Source: Dactylonectria macrodidyma | Lineage: Eukaryota; Ascomycota; Sordariomycetes; Hypocreales; Nectriaceae | Assembly (NCBI GenBank): GCA_020744425.1 | Contig: JAGMUV010000026.1 | Span: 62,001-126,000 of the forward strand | DNA length: 64,000 nt | Direction: 5' to 3' | In this document: one piece after another, positions 43,695 through 54,843 of the stretch | How positions within the stretch are numbered: the first letter of the stretch is position 1 | Layout: each line of letters opens with the position of its first letter | Notes under the pieces: generated by a model | Seen by the model: the letters and a program-made list of their open reading frames with translations, nothing else | Told to the model about the DNA's origin: nothing | The model's database searches: none | Position numbers and translations under genes: made by a program

Positions 43695-43867
43695 TGTGAC
43701 GGGACAAGAGCACGAACGAGGTCGAGTGCGACTTGGGCAAAATGATTGTTTACGAGGAGAGAAAGAGATTCCTAAGGAAAACTCTGACTTAAGCTATTTA
43801 CACAAATGTTCATAAGTTAAATGAGACTATTCATAAAGTATGAAAGTCACATGATCGTTCCCTCACA
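43695..43867 (-). repeat. Chromovirus 3' LTR
   Basis: 173 bp. The minus strand carries a TATA-like GTGTAAATAGC near 43795. Confidence 0.93.
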
Positions 43868-43885
43868 TATGGTCCCCCCTTACTC
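43868..43885 (-). other. Chromovirus polypurine tract
   Basis: The minus strand reads AAGGGGGGACCATA directly before the 3' LTR, overlapping the last codons region of pol. Confidence 0.6.
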
Positions 43886-46800
43886 CATCGCTTCTGATTC
43901 TTCCACGTCCTGCGTAGCCTGGAGTCGAGCACTTTGCATTTCTTGTTTCGTTGGTCTGGGTTTGTTTTTGTGGCGCTTCTCGAACTCTTTGACGGCTATG
44001 TGAGCGTTGACGACGTTGTGTAGTGGCTCCCATGTTGCTTCTTCGAGGTCAAAGCCTCTCCATAGTATATGGTACTGGAAGCCCTTCCGTTTTGTGCGTT
44101 TCGAGTCCAGTATTGCTTCGATCGCCCAGAGTTTCTCCCCCTTTGCATCTAGCGTTATTGGTGGGGGCGGGGGATTGTGTTGGCCGGGGAGCGGGTCGTT
44201 TGGTGATGGTCGTAGGAGGTTGGTATGGAATGAGTTGTGAATTGAGTCTAATTCGTGTGGCAATTTTAGCTGGTAGGAGTGAGCGTTGAGCACGCGTTCG
44301 ATTCGAAAAGGGCCAATGAACTTGTGATCGAGTTTTGGAATGGGTCTGGTTGAGTTGATATTGCGTGTGCTGAGCAGCACCATGTCTCCAACTCGATACG
44401 CTGGCGCTGGTGATCTATTTGCGTTGGCAAATTGCTCTTGTGAGGCTTGAGCTGAAAGCAGGTTTGTCCGGAGTAGATCAGTGATCTCCTGCATCTTGGC
44501 GGCGAAGTTGTTGCCCTCGTTGCAGCGCTCTGCCAGGTCTTTGGGTGCTGCGCGTGGTATTGCTCGAGGGGGACCAAAGCTCATTCGAGGGTGGTAGCCT
44601 GTGTTCGCAAAAAATGGGGACATTCCCGTTGAGTCGTTGACAACATTGCGAGCTGCGAATTCAGCTAGTGGGAGCCACTCGTCCCAATCGTCCTGAGCGA
44701 AGCTGACGTACTGGCGAAGATATTGCTCAAGGAATGAGTTGGCATTTTCCGTCTGGCCGTCGGTTTCCGGGTGATAGGCTGTAGAAAGGCTAATGTTGGT
44801 CTGTAAACGGTGGCACACTGCTTTCCAGAATTCCGAGACGAAGAGTGGTCCTCTGTCGGAGACGATTGAGTCGGGTAGTCCATGGAGTTTCCACACATCT
44901 CGTACGAAGAGCATTGCCAAGTCGTGTGCTTTCATATCGGTCCTGCAAGGCGTGAAATGCCTGTCCTTTGACAGCCTATCAACTACCACCATAATTGCGT
45001 TGAATCCACGGGCCGTAGGTTGAATGGGGCCGATGAAGTCGACAGATAGGTCTCTCCATCTTTGCAAGGGAATTGGGAGAGGTTTCAGCGTCCCCTGATA
45101 CCGCAACTGGGAGTTCTTGTTTCTCAGACATCCGTGGCAATTACGTGTGAATTGTTTCGTATCGGCGCTAAGCCTTGGCCACCAGTAGGAACGTGAGATG
45201 AGTTCGTATAGTTTGTTTTTTCCGGGGTGGCCTGATTCGACGCTGTCGTGAGCGAGTTGGATGAGAAGAGTCCGAAGTTCGCCTTCGGGTACGTATAGTC
45301 TGTCTCGGAAATACAATCGGTCTTCATGTATCGCACATTCCGATAGGGAAACTTCTTTTGAGTGAGGGATGCCATGAGGTTTGAGCAACTCGTCTCTGGT
45401 TTTCATCCACCATTCGTCATCCTCGTAACCCTTGTCGAGGAGTCTCGTGATCTTGTGGTCGATTGGTTCTGGTTGAATTTCGTCGAGGATAGCGGGGCAG
45501 AGCGCAATATCTTTTTCCCAGCAGAGATTTGCAAACAGCTCTGAGAGCTCGGGGTCAAGCTTCATTTGTTCTTGCACGGAACGGTCGATGTTGTGAGGTT
45601 TAAGCAAGGATTGTTGTTGGTACTGGATGCGGTCGTCATTTTCGTCTTTTGGTAGGTCTTGCGATCTCCGTGTCAGTGAGTCAGGTTTGCCGTTCTCTTT
45701 CCCTGGTATCGACTTGATAGCAAATTGGAACTGCGACAGGAATTCGCTCCACCTGACTTGACGTCTTGAAAGCTGTTTGGTCGTCATGAAATATCGAAGG
45801 TTGGCATGGTCGGTAATAACTGTAATCGGGTGGTGTGCGCCTTGAAGTTCGGGTCTCCAGCATTCGAAGCAGCGTACAATAGCTAAAAGTTCTTTGTCGT
45901 AGATCTCGTAGTTGCATTCGGCAGGGTCGTATTTCTTGGACATGAAAGCCACTGGGTGCAGTACTCCCTGGTCGTCTTCCTGGGAAAGGATGCCTGAGGA
46001 CACGAAATCGGAGGCATCGCATTCTACAAACACTTCTCTTGTGGGGTCAAAGTGTCTGAGGATTGGGGCTGAAGTGAAACTGTCTTTGAGCATATCGAAT
46101 GCCTCCTGGCAAGACCGAGTCCAGTTCCACTTGGCGAGCTTTCGCGTCAAGGCAACAAGTGGTCGTACGATGCGTGAAAATCCTTTGATGAATCGTCTGT
46201 AAAAATTCGAGAAACCTAAGAAGGCTTGGACATCTTTAACGTTGACGGGGGCTGCCCAGTTAACGAGACAGTCGACTTTTTCTGGGTCCATCTGTACTCC
46301 AGTGGTTGAGATAATCATGCCCAGATATTTCACTTCGGTGGTCTCGAATTCACATTTCTTGACGTCAAGTTGTAGGCCTGCAGCTTCGAGTGCTTGGAGT
46401 ACTGATTTGACGTGGAGCCTGTGGGAGGCGAGGTCATTCGAATATATGAGAATGTCGTCGATGTATGCGGTGCAATATCTGTCAAGGAACGGGCGTAAGA
46501 CTTCGTTGATTCGAGCTTGAAAAGTAGCTGGGGCGTTTGATAGTCCAAAAGGCATCACCATGCTTTCGAAGAGGCCATATCTTGTGTTGAATGCCGTCAT
46601 CCACTCTTGACCCTCCTTGATGCGTATTCGATTAAACGCTGCGACAACATCGAGTTTGGTGAAATACTTGGCTTGGCTTAGCTGGGAAAGGGTCTCCTGG
46701 ATTAATGGCAGTGGGTATCGGTTCTTGATGGTTATGGCATTAAGCGCCCGGTAGTCCACGCAAAAGCGAAGACCCCCTCCTGGTTTCTTCGCGAATAACA

Positions 46801-47945
46801 CTGGTGAGGCTGCTGGTGAGGTGCTAGCGCGTATAAAACCCTTGTCAAGATTTTCCTGAAGGAATTTCCGAAGGACGAGAAGTTCGTCTTCAGACATCCC
46901 GTACAGAGGTCCATGGGGTGGAGTTGTGCCAGGTTGAAGTTCAATTTCGTGGTCGCAGTCTCGGTGGGGGGGAAGTTTATCTGCCTCGGACTGGTCAAAG
47001 ACTTTGAGAAATTCATGGTAGTGGCGGGGGACTTTTGTTGTTGGATCGATCAAGGTTTTAGGTTCGAGAGCTTTGCGTATATCTTCCAGTGATGCCCCTG
47101 AGAGGTACATATCGGCAGCCATTTTCCGGATTCGAAGGTCTTGTCGGTTCTGATGTTGAGGGGGGGAGTGGTTATCTTGAAATCGGAGCTCTCGCTCCAT
47201 CTTTTGTATGTTGGTGAGTGCGGAATCGAATCGGGGTGTTCTGGCTTCTGCGAATGTGGACACTTCGGTGATTACCCCAAGTTCCGCCAGTCTTCGGTCA
47301 ATCTCGTAAAGTGACAGTGAGAATATAGCCACATCACGTTTTTCAGCTAAGAAATGAAACGCGGCTGCGCCAACTCTCCGGGGAAGTGATGGGCGTGGAA
47401 GCGTTGACGTAGTAGCTGAAATTGACAGGGGGCAGGTTCCGGCGACTGGCAATTGGAGGTATCCTTTCGTCAAACAGTGCGTCCGGCAGTGATCGGATTT
47501 GAAGGTTACGATATTCTCGCTCCAATTGACGTAAGGGTTGTGATCAGTCAGCCAAGGCTTTCCGAGGATGATGTCGTACTTCCCGAGCTTCGTCACGTAG
47601 AAGAGCATCTTTTCCTTATGTCCTTTGATGTCCATGTTAAGTTTCGCCACGTGAGTGACATCGCCAGCCGAGGAAGGTCTTCCATCGACTACATTCAGCC
47701 GGCGACGAGTTCGTAGTTTGTATAGTGTGAATTTGTTTTTGTGCGCGAAAGATTCGTCTATAAATCCCTTTCCGGTAGCACCAGAGTCAAGCATGGAGTA
47801 GGTTTTGATTGAGCTTGCATTACTGTCTTCAGTCAGGGTGCATGGTAATAGCAAGTGAGCTTGGTTGGTGTCCAGAGAAGAGAGTTGTAGGTCGGCTTTT
47901 TTCTTGCGTCTCCTGCGGCGACTTCCGTCGGAGACTATTATTTTT
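43880..47945 (-). CDS. Chromovirus Pol polyprotein with chromodomain
   Basis: At least 1324 residues from 47854, open upstream to the gag end. Order: protease (MLDSGATGKGF), reverse transcriptase (LRFCVDYRALN, catalytic YIDDILIY), RNase H (FVECDASDF, ITDHANLRYF), integrase with the HHCC zinc part (HPGKNKLYEL...CHGCLRNK) and core residues D in SVDFIGP, D in IVSDRGP and E in DGQTENAN. It ends with a chromodomain (YHILWRGFDLEEATWEP, near 44010-44080) that is known in this clade to guide integration toward chromatin marks. This domain order is Ty3/gypsy. Pol is in the -1 frame relative to Gag. All catalytic residues are present. Confidence 0.95.
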
Positions 47946-49086
47946 TCTCCTTGTTGTTCCAGGGGGCCGTGGGGCAGTTAAGGGAACGATGTTTGTCCGA
48001 GCTGCACCAGTGGCAGAGCCCATGCGCTGTGCAATAGGCTTTGCGTGCCGCTCTCTCCTCGTCGGTTTGGGGTCTGCGGCCGGAGGCGATGTCTTTTGCC
48101 CCCCAGGTGACGATGCTCAAATCCATTGAGTCCCCGCCGTCAGAGGTCGTCAACTGCGTCGTAGTGGTGGGTTGTAGACGGGCAGTGTGATTGGCTGAGT
48201 TGTTGGCATTCTTCTTGAAGTAATTGGCATCGATTTGACGGCATTCGTTATCGCAGGTACGGACAAGGTCCATAAATTGAGTGAGTTCGGTAGGCATGTC
48301 TTTGCTCTTGGTGAGAGAAAGTCTCCAGGTAATATTACCGTGGAGAGCACGTCGGAGATGAGCAATGAGGGCCCCACTATCCCACTCGGTGAGCTTAGCG
48401 ATGGCATACCATTCAGGAAGGAATACCGTAAGGGATCTATGGCCCTGTTTCATGTCAAAGATCTTGAGTTGAGCGGTGGCTTTAGAGTCGATATCTCCGA
48501 AGGCTGACTGAAGGATGCTTTTTATGGCGTTGACGTTGTCGAACAGAACCACCCCATCTTTAATATTGTAGCTGACTTGGTCATGCGCTTTGCCTTTGAG
48601 GCATGAGACAACGTATCCCATACGTTGGGATTCTGAATTCCACCAGTCCTTGTTCATTTCGAGCTTCAGTTCGAGTTGCTGAAGGAAATTCGACAGAAGG
48701 GTAGGGTCCTCTCCAGTGAAGGCCTCAGGGTCGGGGTGTTCTGGTGTGCGGTGTGAAGCTCCTCCTGACTGGATAACTTTCAGGTATGCTTCGTTTTCTG
48801 CCATCAAACGGGTGATTGTTGCGTCTCCATCACTCTTAGTAATGAGCGTATTTTCCAGGCGGGTTTGGAGGTCCTCCACTTCTGTATTTGTCGTCGCGGC
48901 CGAGGCACGTAGAGAATCGATTACCCCTTGCATACTGTAGGCGGCGTTGCATACGAGGAAGACTTCTTTCATGAGACCGGTTGGGTTGGCCGCGAAGGCA
49001 TTTCGGAACGTTTCCTCGGTGTTGCTGGCGCTGAGGAGGGGGCAGGGAGGCACTCGGTCGATGGGAGTGGGGGCAGCGTTAACCAT
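47938..49086 (-). CDS. Chromovirus Gag
   Basis: 382 residues. An N-terminal coiled-coil region is followed by the retrotransposon gag core (LSNFLQQLELKLEMN, WWNSESQRMGYVVSCLKGKAHDQV, DIDSKATAQLKIFDMKQG) and a C-terminal zinc knuckle (CHWCSSDKHRSLNC). It forms the particle that packages element RNA. It ends at a TAA directly after six A bases, where the pol frame overlaps. Confidence 0.93.
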   Translation of the reverse strand: MVNAAPTPIDRVPPCPLLSASNTEETFRNAFAANPTGLMKEVFLVCNAAYSMQGVIDSLRASAATTNTEVEDLQTRLENTLITKSDGDATITRLMAENEAYLKVIQSGGASHRTPEHPDPEAFTGEDPTLLSNFLQQLELKLEMNKDWWNSESQRMGYVVSCLKGKAHDQVSYNIKDGVVLFDNVNAIKSILQSAFGDIDSKATAQLKIFDMKQGHRSLTVFLPEWYAIAKLTEWDSGALIAHLRRALHGNITWRLSLTKSKDMPTELTQFMDLVRTCDNECRQIDANYFKKNANNSANHTARLQPTTTTQLTTSDGGDSMDLSIVTWGAKDIASGRRPQTDEERAARKAYCTAHGLCHWCSSDKHRSLNCPTAPWNNKEKK

Positions 49087-49130
49087 GGCGTTATTGGCTT
49101 GATGGTGGCGGCTATGGTGTGGGTGGGGTT

Positions 49131-49447
49131 GTTTGGTTGGCTTGGTTGGTTTGGTTGGTTTGGTTTGGTTTGGTTGGTTTGGTTGGTTTGGTTGGTTTGG
49201 TTGGTTTGGTTGGTTTGGTTGGTTTGGTTGGTTTGGTTGGTTTGGTTGGTTTGGTTGGTTTGGTTGGTTTGGTTGGTTTGGTTGGTTTGGTTGGTTTGGT
49301 TGGTTTGGTTGGTTTGGTTGGTTTGGTTGGTTTGGTTGGTTTGGTTGGTTTGGTTGGTTTGGTTGGTTTGGTTGGTTTGGTTGGTTTGGTTGGTTTGGTT
49401 GGTTTGGTTGGTTTGGTTGGTTTGGTTGGTTTGGTTGGTTTGGTTTG
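49131..49447 (-). repeat. 9-bp minisatellite in the chromovirus leader
   Basis: More than 30 copies of TTTGGTTGG (plus strand), lying between the 5' LTR and gag. Because the unit is 9 bp, all frames stay open; the minus-strand frame reads (Lys-Pro-Thr)n from inside the LTR (49654) to a stop at 49112, 26 bp before the gag ATG. Confidence 0.9.
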
Positions 49448-49608
49448 GCTGGTTTGGTTTCGTCGGTTTGGCGGAGGGAGAGAGGTCAAAACTCTGCTTG
49501 CAGGGGCGTTGGGGTGAGGTTTTGGTACAGTGGTGACGTTTGGAGGGGAACTGGCGATATTCACGTCGAGGACAGTGATATGCCGTATCGTGCTACTGGT
49601 AAACAATA

Positions 49609-49781
49609 TGTGACGGGACAAGAGCACGAACGAGGTCGAGTGCGACTTGGGCAAAATGATTGTTTACGAGGAGAGAAAGAGATTCCTAAGGAAAACTCTG
49701 ACTTAAGCTATTTACACAAATGTTCATAAGTTAAATGAGACTATTCATAAAGTATGAAAGTCACATGATCGTTCCCTCACA
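49609..49781 (-). repeat. Chromovirus 5' LTR
   Basis: 173 bp, identical to 43695-43867; promoter end of the element. No obvious tRNA 3'-end primer site follows it. Confidence 0.93.
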
Positions 49782-49999
49782 CCCATGGCAAAAAGGACGT
49801 CGACTGCAACAACCTGATCTCTTCTTACAACGTCAAAACCAATCTAATTGATTTCGATCAAGCGACCGCCCACTGGAAGGATCCTAGTACATTTACCGCA
49901 TACGAGTATGCCGATTGTGAGGGCGCTTCTTGGACCGGCAATCCGGGTCGTCATACCATCAGCCCTGCGAGGAGGTTTAGGAGTTACCACCTTCATTGA

Positions 50000-51150
50000 T
50001 CAGCTGCTACATCAGTTATCAAGGATGTATTTGTCTTTTCCTCTCTCTCAAACAGACCCTAAGCACGGGTTCCTCAAGATCTGGTCTTAAAAGACTCGGA
50101 TCTCTTGGATCTGATTCGAAGCCTGTCCTTTCCCCTATGTATGTTATAGGGTCGCCTCGCGCCCTTCAATTAGTTACGAATCAAGAGCTTCCACACACAT
50201 CCAATGCATCCCAACTGTCATATGCGACATGAGCTGCTCTAGCTACGTAGATCTTTAACTCGCCCCCCTCCGTCTCTCGCCTAGTCTTGAGGAATCAACG
50301 TCTAGTCCTATCCACATCCGGGGACGCGGGGGAGGCCATCCGGCCTAAAAATGTCCCGAAAAGCCGAAATAGGCCGAGGAGCCGAGCTTCCAGCTCCCCC
50401 AACCCCTCAGACATCGGCTCGCTACCGCTGAAATCCTCGACGTGTAACATACAATGCCACTCCGTCGTTATTGCAGCCTGAGTTCTTAGGGTTGTGGATC
50501 ATTATTATGGACCACTCTCTGCGGCACGGAGAAGATTGAGGCCGGATGCAAGTGGGGCACTAACCACAACAGCGCATCCGCGTTTACAAACACATGGGTT
50601 AGTGCTGTTATTTGCCACAAGGAGGACGAACGAGGGAGGAAACGATGGCCTATATTGACTCGGACGTTGAAGATGTTAGACGCACTGATGCTCAGGTCAA
50701 ATGGCAGTTAGAAAACAACTCTAAAGAAAGTAATAGACGCGGCATAGCGGATTTTTATAGAAGCCGAAGAGGACATGAGAGTTCAAGAGCACGTTATTCC
50801 TTGGCGTAGTTAATTAATTCTCCTTGTGCTTTGTCTAACGAATCGTTCCAGGGGTTGTTTGCTGTGCTGTTGCAGCTGGCGGCCAATCAAAAGACGGGGT
50901 GGCCCGCCAAAATTTCTTATCGCGGCGCCTGGGCGCCGTTCCAGTTGTCAAGCTTCAATCCGACAATTATTCCACACTCCAATAACTTGTGTCACCAGGC
51001 AGTGAAAAATATGAGACTAGATGCATTCGGCTACAATTCTCTCGTTCTATATTGCATATCGTTTTTGCTTTGTTCTGATAAAAATTTGTTCTCTGAACAT
51101 CCCGTCATCCCTGACCCCAATATCTCGATATGACCATGAGAGAGAATCTA
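50000..51150. other. Intergenic with a possible Cys-rich exon near 50500-50640
   Basis: The plus-strand frame around 50510-50630 reads GCGSLLWTTLCGTEKIEAGCKWGTN...VSAVICHKED. Its four Cys look like part of a secreted protein, but stops lie on both sides and no start is visible. The remainder shows nothing. Confidence 0.3.
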
Positions 51151-51219
51151 AACTAACCTAATCAGGAAATCGTCACGATCACCAAGATTTGTACTAATCC
51201 AAAAGAGGAAATCGTCACG
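51151..51219. repeat. Two inverted copies of the 23.5-kb sub-repeat
   Basis: Units AACCTAATCAGGAAATCGTC... (51154 on) and ACTAATCCAAAAGAGGAAAT... (51193 on) are the reverse complement of the units at 23509-23567. Confidence 0.55.
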
Positions 51220-51309
51220 GTCTAGCGATGGCGGTCCGTATTATCGAGTTTGACATGCAACTACAACAGCAATATAGATCTAATCATTGAAAAATTGTAT
51301 TTTCATATT

Positions 51310-51909
51310 CTTTAGGCATTAAACTTCCCACGATGACTAAATCAAAGAAGAACCTTGGTTGTGGCTCTGAAGATCTAATACCAAATTGGCACCTAGAAAC
51401 GAAGGAGAGTCTCCTCTTGGCTCCTGGAAATACGCTGCTGGGCATGGATACGCTCATTCCTGCTCGCTTGACAGGAAAGTCGTCTATAAATGGTCGATCG
51501 AGGCACTCCACGTTTCTGGGCCGCCTCAGTCGGCGATAGGCCTCTATCAGTAATATCGAGTATAGCCTCAGCTACATCGTCTTCGGTATAAACACGCCGA
51601 ACCATTGTGGCAGGAGTTCCATGAGTAAATTAGGTGATATGCCTACTGGAGTGAATAAAGTCGGATGGGCGGATGAGGTGAAACTGAAAAAATTTCAAAG
51701 GGCTAGAGGACAAGGCCACGAGGCGGAACGGGAAAAAATTGAGCCGATATTGAAATTTCATGAAATAAACTATACAGCACATGTTTTGGTTTGTGAGTAT
51801 CTTCATTCTTGGCCAAATGCGGTGTAATTGAAAATTCTGATTTTGTATGGGAAGATTGAAATTTTGGTGGTCCATTAAGTGGGGGTGTCCATTAAGTGGT
51901 CCTGAATGG
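51310..51909 (-). pseudogene. Fot/pogo element relic, N-terminal part
   Basis: Start at 51605: MVRRVYTEDDVAEAILDIT and the psq helix-turn-helix AAQKRGVPRSTIYRRLS. The frame is lost near 51390. The right terminal repeat with two TCCATTAAGTGG sub-repeats ends at 51909 before TA. The catalytic part is missing. Confidence 0.7.
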
Positions 51910-52049
51910 TAGAAGAAGACCAGGCTCTACGGATGGGCTGACCTAAATATCCTCTCGGATGTCTGTGGCCCCTGCCCAGCACGCGTATGCACGAGGCACC
52001 AGGCGCTCATACCGCGGGCAACGCCTGTTGATTCTCAAGATGGCTTTGG

Positions 52050-52760
52050 CTGAACTTTAATCTGGTGGGCCAGGCGGAGCGGAAACCCTGAACTCCACCA
52101 GCTTCACCTCCGTCATGCCGAAAGGGCAGGTACCCAAATCAGCGCCGACGACACTGTCATAAAGAGCAGTGGGGTAATGTTCGATCATTCTCTGGTAGAG
52201 AGAATCAAGTCCTGGTGGGAATGACTTTAACTTGGAGAGAGTATGCCGTTTTCGGACGTTAGAACCTGCGAGCTATAAGAAGCTGGGCCGTGGCTTCATG
52301 ACCGTTCTGTGAGGCCCGTGAAAGGGGCGATCGCCCCCCTCTATCTGTTGGAGATCACAAATGTGAGACGACCAAGTCGGTGGCAAGGTGTGGAACAAGG
52401 TGGAACATTCCACGGAGGTGGTGCCTGTACATAAACAGTAGTTCTCCTACTGCATATTTTGAATGAATCAAGGAACCTGAATCTTCCCATTTCAACACTA
52501 TCCGCCTCCGTAACGGTCATTCTGTTTTGCAGAAGCAGCGCTATAGTGCCAGTTTTTCCTTTCTGAGCGGCCCAAGATAGCGGGGTTCGTTCTTTATAGC
52601 CCGTAAAGTCTTTCCTACACGTCAGGCCTTCTGCAATATCCACCCCCTTGTAGAAGGTAGAAGGTAGAAGGCAGATTTAGGAGAGCAGCAACTGCATGTT
52701 TGTGGCCGTTGGCCAAAGCAGCAAGCAATGGATCTGTATCTCTCCTTTGAGAAATAAATA
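52050..52760 (-). pseudogene. Ankyrin-repeat protein remnant
   Basis: Minus-strand pieces: DTDPLLAALANGHKHAVAALL (near 52720), then RTPLSWAAQKGKTGTIALLLQNR (near 52560). Both have the ankyrin TPLxxAxxxGH core. A further open stretch at 52050-52190 (YDSVVGADLGTCPFGMTEVKLVEF..., ending in a stop) may be the C-terminus. Frames do not join cleanly. Such repeats end many fungal NLR-type proteins, but no NACHT domain is visible. Confidence 0.5.
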
Positions 52761-53236
52761 CATTAATTAGGACGATTCCTGACGAATGCTGCTTCTTTGT
52801 TCGTGACGCCTGACAACGGCATCCTCCGCCATCGGGACAGGACTCGGAGTGGTTGCAGCAGCAGCTAGGACAATATTGGCCTGATCAGTGGTGGCTATAC
52901 AAATTCCATGTAGCTAATGTACTTTTCCTTCCTTAAAGGCCCGTATCATTGAAAGGAACACGGGAGGGTCGACATTTGGACCCGCCTCGTACGCCTGGCA
53001 AAAGTCTTGAACGCGGGGTTGCGCCACCTACGTTGCGATACCGTCAGTTGCGCCTACCCTCAGGCAGCAAGATTAGGCGGAAACAGCAGGGCGGGGTACT
53101 CACTTGAGGCGGCAATTCGACATCTTTACCCTCCGGAATTGCAGCTCAAGGCATTCCCCACTCGAGCGATCCCATCGGCTCCCTAATTGCAGAATCATCA
53201 CAAACACCCGGTGACTTCTTTCTGCCCTAGCATATC

Positions 53237-53392
53237 ATGGCTGAGATATTCGGCGTCGTTGCCAGCGCGCTGAGCGTTGCGGCACTCTTCAATAACGTGG
53301 TTGACTGCTTTGAATACCGTAGAAACTCGAGAAATTCAGCCTCTTGGCAAAGTGGATCCATGCTAATTTCCCCGCCCGCTATACCCAATTAG
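53237..53392 (+). pseudogene. HeLo-domain protein, N-terminal scrap
   Basis: MAEIFGVVASALSVAALFNNVVDCFEY is the start of a HeLo (HET-S-type) domain, whose N-terminal helix in HET-S inserts into membranes during incompatibility cell death. After FEY the homology stops and the frame ends at 53392. The rest of the domain is missing. Confidence 0.6.
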
Positions 53393-53657
53393 GAAAGGCG
53401 TGATTGGCATCATCCGACTTCAATCCCTCTGTTCAAAGCTCTCAAAAATAGCTCTCAAGACAACGCTCAAAAAAAGCCTCTTCAACATGCCTCTCAACAC
53501 GGCCGGCTTCATCGATATCGTCTGTAGGAGGCCTCTCATTGGTCAGACTTAAAATACTACATCACCCCATGCACATTGGAGCGGCGATGGGGTGCATGGG
53601 GTAGCCTCAGCCGAAGGCTGTGTGTCCGCGGGCCGGGAAGCTATTACTACTACTGCA

Positions 53658-54300
53658 TTATCTACCTACTGATCCATTGCCATGGCCATTCTTGGCATTA
53701 TGTGACATGTACAGATTCCGCGTGAGCACCTGTCGTTTCCGAAGCTCCTGATCCCTCATCTTCATCTTCATCTTCATGCCATCTGGGGGAGACCTGTAGA
53801 CCATTTTCACGCGAGAGATAGCCACGTAGCTTAAACCAGTCCGAAAGTCCAGGCAGGACAGATCTGTAACTATCATGTCTTCGGTAGTACTTTGTGACTT
53901 GTGCATGGTAATTGCGTAGCATACGAGCAGGGGAAACTGCGTGCAGGCGCAGAAAGTGGCTCTGATAAGGAAGTCCCTCTCTACTGGGAGAATCGGCATA
54001 ATCTTCCTGCTCTCAGCGGTGGTCAGGAATACCGGTCCGCTGTATTTGTCAAACTCCATCATGACAACACAGGGAGGGTCTTGGATGGGGCCGGCCCCAG
54101 GTGCCCAGCCGATGTCGTAAATCGTACCGCGAGCGCCGTTGCAGAGGCCAACTGGCTGCTAAAGGTTGGACGTCAGCATTAGATGGGCGCTAATGTATGG
54201 GAATCTGCTTTGCAAGGTTCCCTGCCTTGTCATCGGGGGGCAGCAGCCGCACCAGGGCCGACGTTCTTAGCTTTGACCTGGACGACTGGCTGGCCGAGGC
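53658..54300 (-). pseudogene. Helitron helicase, C-terminal relic
   Basis: Minus-strand order: MLTSNL, PVGLCNGARGTIYDIGW, VVMMEFDKYSGPVFL, FPLLVCYAITMHKSQST and GLSYVAISRV. These are the last motifs of a Pif1-type Helitron helicase, parallel to 29.6-30.1 kb but from a different family. A stop follows SNL and the Rep part is absent. Confidence 0.75.
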
Positions 54301-54629
54301 GGTCGAATCGCGCCTCTGAATTCTTTATTTAGTTAGCATTGAATGCCCTACGGAGCGGAGACAGCTGACATGAGAATTGCACTAATTACGGCACTCCAGG
54401 CAATTCTTAATGTTACCCGCAGATTTCCTATTGCTAACGAAGTCACCTGCCGGTTTCTTATGGAAATTATGTCATCTTGTAGCTGTTGAGGAGTAGACTT
54501 CGGACTCATTGCGCGCAATAAAGCAAGACATCAAGCAGCATTGGGTACGAAATCCAAAGTAAATAAACTGGGAGTGTGTGAAATTCAACGTAAACAAACC
54601 AGGGGTAATGCCAGCTGCTAAAGTATGGT

Positions 54630-54825
54630 CCCACTTTTTTGAGGCCGTCATCCAGTTGTTGCACGTTTTGCGGCCGTCCATACAAATTTGGGCCAATAAA
54701 GGCCCGAGAAACTTTTTGAGCCCCATACAACTGGGGCCCACTTTAAAACGGCAGACGTCCAATCGTTGAACGATTTGCGGCCATTTGGACCAATCAGAGC
54801 TGGAGAAACTTTTTGACCTGTCTGC
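54630..54825. repeat. Diverged tandem duplication of ~100 bp
   Basis: Both halves contain CCACTTT..., a CGTCCA/GTCATCCA core, TTTGCGGCC, CCAAT and GAGAAACTTTTTGA in the same order (54630-54720 and 54735-54820). Confidence 0.5.
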
Positions 54826-54843
54826 ACCAAAGCATTAATGTAG

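Larger units (their letters stand above)
43695..49781 (-). mobile_element. Chromodomain gypsy (chromovirus) LTR retrotransposon, intact
   Basis: LTRs of 173 bp at 43695-43867 and 49609-49781 appear identical, TG...CA, flanked by CCCAT (43690-43694 and 49782-49786). Gag and Pol lie on the minus strand in different frames. Identical LTRs and open frames point to a very recent insertion. Confidence 0.95.
43593..49999 (+). pseudogene. Small secreted protein gene split by a gypsy element
   Basis: First part 43593-43694: MKTTTLVAGFVFTAVANA is a clear signal peptide with a likely cut after ANA, then WTLDFYGVGPKYVKTH. The reading frame resumes exactly after the element and one copy of the CCCAT duplication, at 49787 (GKKDVDCNNLISSYNVKTN...), and ends at 49999. 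Uninterrupted it would code about 104 residues with two Cys in the mature part and an aromatic-rich C-terminus. Size, signal peptide and Cys content fit a fungal small secreted (effector-like) protein; no family is recognised. The only lesion is the 6.1-kb insertion. Confidence 0.75.

Noticed and set aside
49131..49447. Possible CRISPR or telomere-like array
   Set aside because: The repeat is a contiguous 9-bp unit with no spacers, is not TTAGGG-like, and sits inside the leader of a retrotransposon.
50612..50809. 65-residue frame downstream of the disrupted secreted-protein gene
   Set aside because: Composition is unremarkable and a different frame over the same bases looks more protein-like; neither is supported as a gene.
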